The position numbers were made by a program, and so were the translations under genes. Positions 1 through 9,354 of a stretch of 64,000 nucleotides of DNA are shown here, one piece after another; the first letter of the stretch is position 1; the number at the start of each line of letters is the position of its first letter. Source of the stretch: Branchiostoma floridae (Eukaryota > Chordata > Leptocardii > Amphioxiformes > Branchiostomatidae). Below the pieces are notes generated by a model. That model searched no databases, was not told the DNA's origin, and saw nothing but the letters and a program-made list of their open reading frames with translations. The DNA lies in NCBI RefSeq assembly GCF_000003815.2, contig NC_049981.1, positions 20,492,646-20,556,645 on the forward strand. Direction: 5' to 3'.

Positions 1-1188
1 GAATAGGCCGACATCATGTGTTTGGCATGTAGGGTGACCGTGCAGTGATCACTCATTGTTTCGCCTGTTACATCGTGTCTACTTTTGTTCTCTCGCGGTC
101 TGTGATGATTACAGTTCGGTTGTTTATTGAATGAATAAAACACGTTCATTATCTACGCGGGGCAGTACAAGCAGTGATAGCTGTCTGGCGCATCCTTTAT
201 AATCATTGGTATATCCTATAACACGTTTAAATGTTTAACGGAATAAGTTCCACCCCAATGTTTCGATAACGTTGTACCGAAATAGCAACTGTTAATCATC
301 CGTTTCTCAAAGAAGGCAACCAACAATGTGACACACAGCCTGTCAGATGGAAGTTATACAAAGATGGTGGTGAACCATCTGAAAGTGAAAGTTGTGCTCA
401 AAATACTACATGCTATCCAAGGCTTGGAATCTTTATGCATGGAATAAGAAAAATCGGCTGGCATTTCAGTTCTGTTTCAGTCATGTAAGCAAATGGTAAA
501 TCATTTACAGCTTACTGCTTGCCACTTTTCTACACAGTGTGGTGTTAGCGCCCCCTTCGATGTGCCCGCATAGGGTCTCGCTAAAGACCAAGGGTTAACA
601 GCCTTCCACGGCGTTCATAATGGGAAAGTCGCGTTTCCGTGCCACTCCGGGGCAAAATATGCATGTCAAGTTATCTATCAACACAACTCTTACATGGTGG
701 GGAAATTAAAGCGGTGCGTTGGCAGCTGTGTCGGGGGAACGGCTGACGAGGCCAGATAACGACAGCATGGACCAGCACTTAATGCCAGTTCACCTTTCTC
801 CGCGGGGTAACCTATATCCGTTGTTAAAGACATGGTATTTAGGTATTTCACGGTGGTTTCGAACTGAAATATCTGAAATATTTTTGTCTTTAAAATATTG
901 CAATTTGTTATCCCTAAATACCACGTTTTCCACGACTGATATAGGTTACGCATGCAGTGGATAAAGCTGAACTAGCGTTAACACCTTTACAGAGCTGAAA
1001 ACGTATTGGACTAGGGATGATGCGATAGCTGAAATGATCAGAGAGTTGGGTATTTGTAAATCCATATTGTTTATGCGATGTAGAATAACAGAACAGTATT
1101 ATTCTGAAACATTTTCGAGAAGGCTATACTAAGAATTGGCATCTGTGAATCCATATAGTTCATATGTGATCTGAATATCAGTATAGTA
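1..1188. other. Intergenic region 3' of LAMP gene A
   Basis: No convincing coding sequence is visible. The stretch holds one small inverted-repeat element (about 779-982, listed separately) and, at about 1045-1220, a roughly 90-bp tandem duplication that overlaps the last codons of LAMP gene A. Short open frames near 690-960 lie within the inverted repeat and look like chance. Confidence 0.6.
779..982. mobile_element. MITE-like element, family 2 (full copy)
   Basis: The left end (AGTTCACC, then CCGCGGGGTAACCTATATCCG) and the reverse complement of the right end (AGTTCAGC, then GTAACCTATATC) form imperfect terminal inverted repeats of about 65 bp around a short AT-rich centre. Related sequence recurs at 34407-34512 (one end only) and 48859-49102 (both ends). 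There is no coding capacity, so it is probably a non-autonomous DNA transposon. The target-site duplication is not resolved. Confidence 0.65.
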
Positions 1189-3264
1189 TTATTCTACAAT
1201 ATTCTCGAGACGCTTGTACTTTGACTTCAGAGTCCGTTGTCCAATGACCCCAGTCACTCCAATCCCCACTGCTATCACCAACAGAACAACTCCAACGGTG
1301 ACGATCAGTACTTTATCACTGCCGCCTCCGGAGTCGTCTGCACATTCCTCTGCCGGGGAGAACTGTCCTGATTGGACGTCAAACGGCTGAACCTGAACAT
1401 TGCGGAACGCCACGGAGACGTTTGGGGTTAAATCGACGCCGATATCTTTGGAACACTTGTAAGAATGACCAGCGTCAGTTGGGAATAGATTTAGCGTAGT
1501 GTTGGATATCTTTCGCGCTTTATCCGGTGTTAAGGTGTCTAAAAAGATGACAGGTACTTCCACGAAGGAAAAATAGGCAGTTATACCATGGTACATGGTC
1601 GCGTGATCATCATTGTGTTCTCGCGAGAACGAGAGCGTCAGATTAAACATGGCGTCGTAGAACGTCAAGGTTAGCGTCGAATGTGAGTTTCCACAAACTC
1701 CCGAAGCCTCGGCGTTTGGGGGAACGTCGAAAACGGCAGTCCCGACCATGTCGCTCTCCTTGGTGTAGTTAACATGGAACCTTATGCCCATGTTTGCCAG
1801 TAGGCATTTATCGCCTGACGCGTTGTAAACAACGTAGTGACCTTGTGGCACAGGAGGGTACACAGGTGATGATGACGGCACGTTTGAAGTGGTCATCACC
1901 GGCCTGGTGGTGTGGTTACTGGGTATGGTGGATGCTGGACCAATAGAAGTGAAGTTACCTTCTGTAGTAGTTGGGGTGGTTACTAAGGTGGCATTTTCCA
2001 TAGGGTACATGGTCACTGGATAGTCCTTGTCACACTCATCGGGAACGCTAAAATGCCCATTTATGACACCGAATGGTTGGATTTGGAACTCTATGATTTC
2101 CAGAACTATACCCGACCCTACATGGAACCACTGTTGCGATTTGCACAAGTATGATCTGCCAATGTTTGTTTGCAATAGGTTCGGATTTTTGACAGTCTGT
2201 ATGCGACTTATTCTTGGGTTCCGAGAGCCTGGAAAATAGCTTGGGGTTTGTCCATAGCCGACGGAAACTGTGTCTAGCGAGTACGTCTTACCACTGGAGG
2301 TGAAAATAGCCGTCACGTTAAAAGCGCCGCCAAAGCTGAGGGATATGTTAGCGGCATGCTGACTGCAGGAGCCTGTGATGGTGCAGTTTTCCGGGAGAAC
2401 ATAGGAGGCGTTGCGTACTTTGCCATTCTTCATCTGGTATTCCACGTGAAACATGGCGCCTAGATTTGCCAACAAACAAATTTCACCTTTTTGATCCCGT
2501 AAAATAAAATGGCCGACAGGAATGATCGGAATCTCGGTTATAGCCGGTACGTGTGGTGTCGTGGTGATGGGCGCTTCCGTAGTATAGTGATCACGTGAGC
2601 ATTCTCTAGCTTTCGAAAATTTCCCAAAACGAACTTCGAACGGTTGCACTTGGATGTAATGAACGGTTAGATTTGCCACTGTGCCGCCCGGATTCTGGTT
2701 CAGAAAAAGGTCAAACTCGGTCTTGCAAAGATATGAATGGGGAAGCAGGACGCCAGACGATGTGTTCAGTCGGACGCCCATGCTGTAAGGATAGGCAATC
2801 CCGTTGGGATATTTTGCATCTGGAAACATGTCCGGTGTTAAGGTGTGACTAGACATGACTTCCCACAGGTGGAAATGTTTCATAATGAGTGAGTCCCGTC
2901 CGAAAGTCATGCCCAGTCCAAAGTTACCATGGAACACATGACCTTTAGATTCACAGTTGGTGAAGTTAAGGTGAATGAACGAGTCGGGCCCTAAGCTTGG
3001 ACACTCACCGGTTACACGACTCGTAGGAGGCAAGTCGTACGATACCACAGCGGTGGTGTTGTCCGTCTTCGTGTATTGTACGTGAAACGTAGCAGCCAAG
3101 TCCAGAAGCAAGCATTTTCTTCCGTGCTCTTTGAGCGCGAAGTGTCCTATTGACCTTGATAGTGTGTGGTCAACTGCAACCGCTGACACCCCGAAACAGT
3201 ATTTGAAGAAAATCAGGAAAATAAGACAATCCACAGACATCTTGTACTTTCTGCTCCAATTCAT
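1189..3264 (-). CDS. LAMP1-like: LAMP-like lysosomal membrane glycoprotein, gene A
   Basis: Single-exon gene of about 691 aa starting at the ATG at 3264; a second in-frame ATG at 3240 is also possible. It encodes a type I lysosomal membrane glycoprotein. A hydrophobic signal peptide (about residues 1-30) precedes three LAMP luminal domains (about 35-225, 250-430 and 485-650). Each domain has four cysteines and ends in a QPF-V-x-G-x-FS-x-x-EEC type motif, close to the QAF..GQFG..EEC end of vertebrate LAMP1. Thr/Pro-rich linkers separate the domains and N-glycosylation sequons are numerous. One membrane helix and a short tail follow; the tail contains YKRL, a YxxL lysosomal sorting motif. Vertebrate LAMP1/2 have two luminal domains and several introns, so three domains in one exon is unusual. 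Head to head with gene B, with 198 bp between start codons. The family call is firm; orthology to LAMP1 rather than LAMP2 is not. Confidence 0.9.
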   Translation of the reverse strand: MNWSRKYKMSVDCLIFLIFFKYCFGVSAVAVDHTLSRSIGHFALKEHGRKCLLLDLAATFHVQYTKTDNTTAVVSYDLPPTSRVTGECPSLGPDSFIHLNFTNCESKGHVFHGNFGLGMTFGRDSLIMKHFHLWEVMSSHTLTPDMFPDAKYPNGIAYPYSMGVRLNTSSGVLLPHSYLCKTEFDLFLNQNPGGTVANLTVHYIQVQPFEVRFGKFSKARECSRDHYTTEAPITTTPHVPAITEIPIIPVGHFILRDQKGEICLLANLGAMFHVEYQMKNGKVRNASYVLPENCTITGSCSQHAANISLSFGGAFNVTAIFTSSGKTYSLDTVSVGYGQTPSYFPGSRNPRISRIQTVKNPNLLQTNIGRSYLCKSQQWFHVGSGIVLEIIEFQIQPFGVINGHFSVPDECDKDYPVTMYPMENATLVTTPTTTEGNFTSIGPASTIPSNHTTRPVMTTSNVPSSSPVYPPVPQGHYVVYNASGDKCLLANMGIRFHVNYTKESDMVGTAVFDVPPNAEASGVCGNSHSTLTLTFYDAMFNLTLSFSREHNDDHATMYHGITAYFSFVEVPVIFLDTLTPDKARKISNTTLNLFPTDAGHSYKCSKDIGVDLTPNVSVAFRNVQVQPFDVQSGQFSPAEECADDSGGGSDKVLIVTVGVVLLVIAVGIGVTGVIGQRTLKSKYKRLENIVE

Positions 3265-3462
3265 ATCGCTGTTCGTTGGTCCAGTAGTCCATAGAGAACG
3301 TTCACTGCCTCTCACATACTTTCACTAGAACATTGTGACACAATCAGGGGACTATCGCATCGATGGCAAAGTCCACGTAAATGACAAACACGCTTGTACC
3401 AAAGGTCGAATGACCTCATCCATTGGGTCAACGTACATCGCCTATGGTTGGAAAGAAAGACC
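3265..3462. promoter_or_regulatory. Shared bidirectional 5' region of LAMP genes A and B
   Basis: Only 198 bp separate the start codons of the divergent genes A (minus) and B (plus), so this stretch must hold both 5' UTRs and the core promoters, unless transcription starts inside a gene. Recognisably related sequence lies upstream of gene C (about 6180-6399) and gene D (about 9130-9354), including the stretch TACCAAAGGTC or CACCAAAGGTCACATGG and the ACCATGGCT start context. No canonical TATA box was recognised. Confidence 0.6.
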
Positions 3463-5466
3463 ATGGCTTCTTCATTAACCTTTCCAAATAGGTTGTACAA
3501 CATTATCTTTATTGTTATACTCTGTGTGGGTGCTAAAGCTGTGTCTGTCGATTCATCTCAAACCACGGGACATTTCTCACTCCAGGAAAACGGGAGGCCA
3601 TGCTTTCTTCTCGACCTGTCAGCCACCTGCCACGTACAGTACGAAAAGACAGACGGGACTGTCGCTACAGTGTCCTACCCTGTCCCGACATACAGCCAGG
3701 TTAGCGGATTCTGTGCCACTAATGACGAATTCGACACGCTTTCCTCGATTCAGCTGAATTTCGGTGACCGTGTTCCAGGACATGGTTTTAATGGGACGTT
3801 TGCGTTAATATTAAAGTATCAGAGAGACGTTCCCGTCATGACGCACTTCTGGTTGAACGAAGTGGTCAGCGTTTATACTCTGTCGCCCGGACTGTTTCCT
3901 GACGCAAAGTTTCCCAACGTGCCAGTGCACACGTACAACATTGGAACCTATCTCAACACGAGCGCTTTCTTGTCCCCACGTTCATACCTATGCAGGAGAG
4001 ATAAGGAATTTTCCTTAGATCAGTACGTCGAAGAGCGCCCGACAAACGTCACCATACACTATATTCATGTTCAGCCCTTTCTTGTTCAACATGGAGGGAA
4101 GTTTTCTCAAACAGAAGAATGCCCACAGGACTTCCAAAGTACAACAGAACCACCCTACCCAGTCACTACCGACACGCTGGTTATCCCGGTCGGACATTTT
4201 GTTTTGCACGATGACAAAGGTCAGATTTGTTTGCTAGCAAACTTTGGCGCCATGTTTCGTGTGGAGTATGAACTGATACAGGGAATGACGCGCAATGCCA
4301 CCTACGTTCTTCCAGAAAACTGCGCCATTTCCGGCTCTTGTGAAGAGGGAACTGTTCACGTGACATTTAGTTTTGATACAGCCTTTAATTTGAGTGCGTC
4401 TTTCTCGTCAAACGAAAAGACATTTAAGCTGGTGTCATTATCAGTGGGATACATAAGAAGCGCAGATAACTTCCCACATGCCCTGTACCCCGATACAAGC
4501 GATATTGAAGAATTAACGAACTTGACACTATTGGAAACTGATGCCGGGAAGTCTTATCTTTGCAAGGAGCCAGGAGTGATCAAAGTTGGTCCACATGTTA
4601 CACTCGAAGTTTTGGAGCTACAAATCCAGCCTTTTGACGTCAAGAATGGAACCTTTGGTGAAACGAATGAGTGCAACAAGGATCATTCGTCCACAATTGC
4701 CCCTTTTCCCACCATTGTGCCGGCGTCATCCAATATACCGACCAATCACACACACACTACAACAAACATGCCGACACTACCGCCCCCTGTCGGTCCTACA
4801 GAACCAGTGCAGGGTAACTACACAGTACACGACTCAGAAGGCAAAGTCTGCCTTCTCGCGGACATGGGCCTACAGCTCAGAATCAACTACACAAAACAAA
4901 ATGGACAGATTGCCACAGGTGTTGTCAACGTGCCGGTGAACTCTGAAGTGTCTGGTAAATGCTCCGAATCCCACTCATCGCTGACTCTTACATTCTATGA
5001 TGCAACATTTAACTTGACCATCTCGTTCGCCATGCACAAAAAAGACGGGGACCCAGACACCTATCAGTGGACAGGCCTTTACCTCTCTTATGTAGAAGCG
5101 CCCTCTATCTTTCCGGGAACGCAACATCCAAATGAGCCGAGACTGATATTGAACACTAGCCTCAATTTATTTACCACTGGGGCGGGAAAATCATACAAAT
5201 GTAATGCAGACGTTGATATGACAGTAACAAAGGATATGGCAATACTTGTTCGTCGGGCTCACCTCCAAGCCTTCGGTGTAACATCTGGGCAATTCTCAGC
5301 TCCGGATGAATGCGCTGAAGACTCTAACGGGTCGGTGGATAAAACAGCAATAATCGTTGTTGGATTTGTTTTATTAGTTATAGCCTTGTGTATAGCTGTT
5401 GCTGGTGTTGTCGGTAAGAGGAAAGAGCACATGGTGTACGTTCGCCTGCCATCATTGTTGGATTGA
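3463..5466 (+). CDS. LAMP1-like: LAMP-like lysosomal membrane glycoprotein, gene B
   Basis: Single-exon gene, about 667 aa. I chose the ATG at 3463 (ACCATGGCT, good Kozak context) because it begins directly before the hydrophobic signal peptide and is conserved in genes C and D; the open frame extends further upstream. Three four-cysteine LAMP domains lie at roughly residues 35-225, 245-425 and 465-625. The second linker (about 425-465) is Thr/Pro-rich and mucin-like. The membrane helix is near 630-655 and the tail carries YVRL, a YxxL sorting signal for AP-dependent delivery to lysosomes. Many NxT/NxS sequons fit the heavy glycosylation of the family. Domains 2 and 3 are nearly identical to those of genes C and D, which points to recent duplication or gene conversion. 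Confidence 0.92.
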   Translation: MASSLTFPNRLYNIIFIVILCVGAKAVSVDSSQTTGHFSLQENGRPCFLLDLSATCHVQYEKTDGTVATVSYPVPTYSQVSGFCATNDEFDTLSSIQLNFGDRVPGHGFNGTFALILKYQRDVPVMTHFWLNEVVSVYTLSPGLFPDAKFPNVPVHTYNIGTYLNTSAFLSPRSYLCRRDKEFSLDQYVEERPTNVTIHYIHVQPFLVQHGGKFSQTEECPQDFQSTTEPPYPVTTDTLVIPVGHFVLHDDKGQICLLANFGAMFRVEYELIQGMTRNATYVLPENCAISGSCEEGTVHVTFSFDTAFNLSASFSSNEKTFKLVSLSVGYIRSADNFPHALYPDTSDIEELTNLTLLETDAGKSYLCKEPGVIKVGPHVTLEVLELQIQPFDVKNGTFGETNECNKDHSSTIAPFPTIVPASSNIPTNHTHTTTNMPTLPPPVGPTEPVQGNYTVHDSEGKVCLLADMGLQLRINYTKQNGQIATGVVNVPVNSEVSGKCSESHSSLTLTFYDATFNLTISFAMHKKDGDPDTYQWTGLYLSYVEAPSIFPGTQHPNEPRLILNTSLNLFTTGAGKSYKCNADVDMTVTKDMAILVRRAHLQAFGVTSGQFSAPDECAEDSNGSVDKTAIIVVGFVLLVIALCIAVAGVVGKRKEHMVYVRLPSLLD

Positions 5467-5848
5467 TATGTTTTACTTGACAATCAGGACTGGTAGTAAA
5501 ATTACCTGTACCTACATGACCTACTTTAATAGGTAATACAATGCCCTAGGTGGTTGAAGAACGCAGATAAGGTACATCAAAGGCAGCTCTACTGCGATAT
5601 ATCACATACATGCCTGTGTGGTCATTTGTACTGAGATACCTATCGGGACTTTGTTTCTATATACACAAATACCTCATGTCACATTGATATCATGAAATGT
5701 ATATCGATAGTCATGATTGAAAAAGAAGTAATTTAGCCTCATCATTGAGCAGACAGTGATCATTTGTTCGGGCCGTAGTACATGGCATAAGCCCCCTTAG
5801 CTCAGCATTCCATACACATAGTTCTGCTCGTGACTGTCTAAAATAAGG

Positions 5849-5957
5849 TTAGAGGGAGTCAAACTGTAGTTTAGAACATCAATTTGTTGTTCCAAATCCT
5901 CAAATGCGTTAACATCATCATCACCCGCTCTCGTTCTCTGATTTTCGAGGGATGTTT
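5849..5957 (-). pseudogene. Duplicated fragment of the SLC15 gene 1 last exon
   Basis: This stretch matches the end of the last exon of SLC15 gene 1 (about 11792-11905), sharing for example CAAACTGTAGTTTAGA and CCGCTCTCGTTC. It includes the position of the SLC15 stop codon but only the C-terminal tail, so it cannot be functional. It was carried here by duplication of the LAMP unit. Confidence 0.75.
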
Positions 5958-5984
5958 ATCTTGGTACACTTTATCCGGAACGTA

Positions 5985-6150
5985 GCAGACAGGCAGAGAT
6001 AGAAGCTAAGAAACATTTTCGTCCGTGTTCTTCGAGAGCAAAATGCCATATTGCTATCATGTGTTGTCAACCGTCACAGTCGACACTCCGTAAAAACAGT
6101 TGAAGAACATATCAGGGAAATAAGACAACCCGCAGCCATCTGCGGGTACT
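5985..6150 (-). pseudogene. Dead N-terminal fragment of a minus-strand LAMP gene
   Basis: Read on the minus strand, this matches the signal peptide and first codons of LAMP gene A (about 3085-3250), sharing for example AAGACAA, GTCGACACTCCG-like and GAACGTAGCAG-like segments. The rest of the gene is missing. It directly follows the SLC15 tail fragment, so the junction is a duplication breakpoint. Confidence 0.7.
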
Positions 6151-6179
6151 TTCTGTAGTCTAATACTGAAGTAAAAAAG

Positions 6180-6399
6180 CTCTGATATCATGTTTACAGT
6201 TCGTTCAGTAGCCCACAGAAATTGGTGTCCCCTTACATACTTTTTTTGAAATCTTTATTGGTGTAACACGATGAAGTGATCAAAGCATGGATATCAAAGT
6301 CTCCGTAGATAAGAAGCAAATATACACCAAAGGTCACATGGCTTGCTCGAGTTCTCCATGGGTCAAAGTGCGTCGCCGGTGAATAGAAAAATGACTACC
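6180..6399 (+). promoter_or_regulatory. Putative 5' regulatory region of LAMP gene C
   Basis: Sequence related to the intergenic region of the divergent pair A/B and to the upstream region of gene D. Conserved pieces include a CTTACATACTTT-like stretch and CACCAAAGGTCACATGG shortly before the start codon. Transcription start and core promoter elements are not recognised. Confidence 0.45.
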
Positions 6400-8442
6400 A
6401 TGGCTTCCCCATTCCCTTTTACATCAGATCAGTTGTTCAACATTGTCTTTCTTGTTGGAATCTGTGTGTGTACCACAACTGTGTCTCCCGACTCACCTCC
6501 CCCCACGGGACACTTCACACTCCATGATGAAATCGGTACGCCATGTTTCCTTCTCGACCTGTCGGCTACCTGCCACGTACAGTACGAAAAGACAGACGGG
6601 ACTCTCGCTACAGTGTCCTACCCTGTCCCGATCTACAGCCAGGCTAACGGAGATTGTGCCACTTGGCGTTTCGACACAGAATCCTTCATTGAACTGAATT
6701 TCGGTGACGGTGTTCCGGGGCACATTTTCAATGGGGTTTTTGCGTTGATATTAAAGTTTCAGCGAGACGCTCCCGTCATGACGCACTTCTGGTTGAGTGA
6801 AGTGCACAACATCCATTCTCTGTCACCCGGACTGTTTCCTGACGCAAAGCTTCCCAACCGACTTCCCGTGCGAACGTGCAACACTGGAACCTATTTCAAA
6901 ACGAGTGCCTTCCTTTCCCCACGTTCTTTCCTGTGCACAAGAGACAAAATATTTCATTTGGATCAAGGCGACAAAGAGTTTCCGACAAACGTCACAATAC
7001 ACTATATCCATGTTCAGCCCTTTCATGTTCTACAAGGAGGACAGTTTTCCCAAACAGAGGAATGCCCACAGGACTTCCAAAGTACAACAGAACCTCCATT
7101 AACGACAACCGGACCTTTCCCCGCCACTACCGACACACTGGTTATCCCGGTCGGACATTTTGTTTTGGAAGACGACAAAGGTCAGGCTTGTTTGCTAGCA
7201 AACTTTGGTGCCATGTTTCATGTGGATTATGAACTGATACAGGGAATGACACGAAACGCCACCTACGTTCTTCCAGAAAACTGTTCCGTATCTGGACTTT
7301 GCGAACAGGAAACTGCTGACGTGATATTGAGTTTTGATACAGGTTTTAATTTGAGTGCGTCTTTTTCGTCAGATGAAAAGGCATTTAAGCTAGTGTCATT
7401 ATCAGTGGGATACACAAGAAGCACCGATCACTTCCCACATGCCCTCTACCCCGATACAAGCAGCATTGAAGAATTAACGAACTTGGCACTGTTGGAAACT
7501 GATGCCGGGAAGTCTTATCTTTGCAAGGAGCCAGGAGTGATCAAAGTAGGTCCACATGTTACACTCGAAGTTTTGGAGCTACAAATCCAGCCTTTTGACG
7601 TCAAGAATGGAACCTTCGGTGAAGCAAATGAGTGTAACAAGGATCATTCGTCTACAATCGCCCCTTTTCCCACCAATGCCAGTTTCACCATTGTGCCGGC
7701 GTCATCCATTCTACCGACCAACCGTACACACATTACAACAAACATGCCGACACTACCGCCCCCTATCGGTCCTACAGAACCACTGCAGGGTAACTACACA
7801 GTACACGATTCAGAAGGCAAAGTCTGCCTTCTGGCAGACATGGGCCTACAGCTCAGAATCAACTACACAAAACAAAGCGGACAGATTGCCACAGGTGTTG
7901 TCAACGTGCCCGTGAACTCTGAAGTGTCTGGTAAATGCTCCGAATCCCACTCATCGCTGACTCTTACAATCTATGATGCAACATTTAACTTGACCGTCTC
8001 GTTTGCCATGCACAAGAAAGACGGCGACCCAGACACCTATCAGTGGACAGGCTTTTACCTCTCGTACGTGGAAGTACCCTCAATCTTTCCGGGAACGCAA
8101 CACGCAAGCGAGGCGAGACTGATATCGAACACTAGTCTCCGTCTATTTACAACTAATGTGGGTATGTCGTACAAATGTATAGCAGGCGTCAATGCGACAG
8201 TAACGAAAGACATGACAATACTTGTCCGTCGGGTTCATCTGCAAGCCTTCGGTGTAACATCCGGGCAATTCTCAGCTCCGAAAGAATGCGCTGAAGACTC
8301 TAATGAGACGGTGGATAAAACAGCGATAACTGTTGTTGGGGTAGTTCTATTTATCATAGCCTTGTGTATAACTGCGGTTGGCGTTGTTGGTAAGAGGAAA
8401 AAACACAAGATGTACATTCGTCTGCCATCATTGGTGGAATGA
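6400..8442 (+). CDS. LAMP1-like: LAMP-like lysosomal membrane glycoprotein, gene C
   Basis: Single-exon gene, about 680 aa from the ATG at 6400; in-frame ATGs at 6391 and 6358 would add 3 or 14 residues. Same architecture as gene B: signal peptide, three LAMP domains each closing with QPF/QAF..GxF....EC, two Thr/Pro-rich linkers, membrane helix, and a tail with YIRL. The first linker contains an extra TTEPPLTTTGPFPATT-type stretch compared with gene B. Expected role: lumen-lining glycoprotein of late endosomes and lysosomes. It lies about 0.9 kb downstream of gene B in the same orientation. The gap holds dead fragments of an SLC15 last exon and of a minus-strand LAMP N-terminus, the signature of the duplicated unit. 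Confidence 0.92.
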   Translation: MASPFPFTSDQLFNIVFLVGICVCTTTVSPDSPPPTGHFTLHDEIGTPCFLLDLSATCHVQYEKTDGTLATVSYPVPIYSQANGDCATWRFDTESFIELNFGDGVPGHIFNGVFALILKFQRDAPVMTHFWLSEVHNIHSLSPGLFPDAKLPNRLPVRTCNTGTYFKTSAFLSPRSFLCTRDKIFHLDQGDKEFPTNVTIHYIHVQPFHVLQGGQFSQTEECPQDFQSTTEPPLTTTGPFPATTDTLVIPVGHFVLEDDKGQACLLANFGAMFHVDYELIQGMTRNATYVLPENCSVSGLCEQETADVILSFDTGFNLSASFSSDEKAFKLVSLSVGYTRSTDHFPHALYPDTSSIEELTNLALLETDAGKSYLCKEPGVIKVGPHVTLEVLELQIQPFDVKNGTFGEANECNKDHSSTIAPFPTNASFTIVPASSILPTNRTHITTNMPTLPPPIGPTEPLQGNYTVHDSEGKVCLLADMGLQLRINYTKQSGQIATGVVNVPVNSEVSGKCSESHSSLTLTIYDATFNLTVSFAMHKKDGDPDTYQWTGFYLSYVEVPSIFPGTQHASEARLISNTSLRLFTTNVGMSYKCIAGVNATVTKDMTILVRRVHLQAFGVTSGQFSAPKECAEDSNETVDKTAITVVGVVLFIIALCITAVGVVGKRKKHKMYIRLPSLVE

Positions 8443-8817
8443 GATATTTTACTTGGCGATCTTGACTTGTAACAAAGTTACCAAACATAATACATGTACT
8501 TATAAATAAGACATGGACCTTTGGTGCTTGACAAACACTCATAAGGCACAGTGCTGACGGATTCACTGCGATATGTTATAGATAATGCTATATACAAGTC
8601 TGTGTCGTCGCCATTTACTGAGATATGTACAATATCGGCATTTTACTTGTCCATGCACAAATTTCTCATGCCACATTGATATTAAACATGTTATTTGAAT
8701 GCATTCGTAGTAGAAAAAGAATAGATTAGACGTAATCATTGAAAAGACATTTATTTGTTCTGGCCGTAGTACCAGCATTCCATGCATATTGTGTTGGTCA
8801 TGACTGACTACAATAAC

Positions 8818-8932
8818 TTAAGAGGAAGGATGCAGTCAAGTTGTAGTTTAGAGCATCAATTTGTCGTTCCCCGATCCTCAAATGGGTCGTCATCATCCGC
8901 TCTCGTCCCCTGCTTCTCGAGGGATAATCTTT
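8818..8932 (-). pseudogene. Second duplicated fragment of the SLC15 gene 1 last exon
   Basis: Same kind of fragment as at 5849-5957, matching about 11792-11905: GTTGTAGTTTAGAGCATCAA and CATCCGCTCTCGT are shared. It holds only the tail end of the transporter exon and lies between LAMP genes C and D. Confidence 0.72.
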
Positions 8933-8974
8933 TCAGTCTTGGTATACTGTATTCGGGACGTGTCAGGTAGGCCA

Positions 8975-9118
8975 GAAAGCTAGGAAACATTTTCTGTCGT
9001 GTTCTTGGAGAGCGAAATGACCTCTTGCTGTCAATCCTATGTTGTCAACTACTTCAGTCGACACTCCGTAACAACAGTTGAAGGAAATCAGGAAAAAAAG
9101 ACAATCCATAGACATCTT
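8975..9118 (-). pseudogene. Second dead N-terminal LAMP fragment
   Basis: Minus-strand match to the N-terminus of LAMP gene A, for example AAGACAATCCATAGACATCTT against AAGACAATCCACAGACATCTT at about 3224-3244, and GGAAACATTTTC-like sequence further in. The remainder of the gene is absent. It repeats the junction seen at 5957/5985. Confidence 0.72.
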
Positions 9119-9129
9119 CGGGTACTGTC

Positions 9130-9354
9130 TGCGGTCTAACGCCGAAATAACATACCTCTAATATCATGTTTACAGTTTGTTCAGTAACCCTAAGGGAATG
9201 ATGTCTCCTCACATACTTTGATTGGCACCCCAGTGATAAAGTGGTCAGCGCACGGATGATAGAATCCATGTAGATAAACAAATTGACACCAAAGGTCACA
9301 TGGCCTTCTTCAGCAGGTCAAAGTACGTCACCGATGGATGAAAAAATGACTACC
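9130..9354 (+). promoter_or_regulatory. Putative 5' regulatory region of LAMP gene D
   Basis: Homologous to the upstream regions of genes B and C: a CTCACATACTTTGA stretch, then CACCAAAGGTCACATGG just before the coding start. Defined only by this similarity. Confidence 0.45.

Noticed and set aside
3265-3315. Upstream extension of LAMP gene A to 3315
   Set aside because: The codon at 3315 is GTG, not ATG; the first in-frame ATG is at 3264, just before the signal peptide.
6343-6399. Upstream extension of LAMP gene C to 6343
   Set aside because: The first codon is TTG; ATG at 6400 has the ACCATGGCT context conserved in genes B and D.
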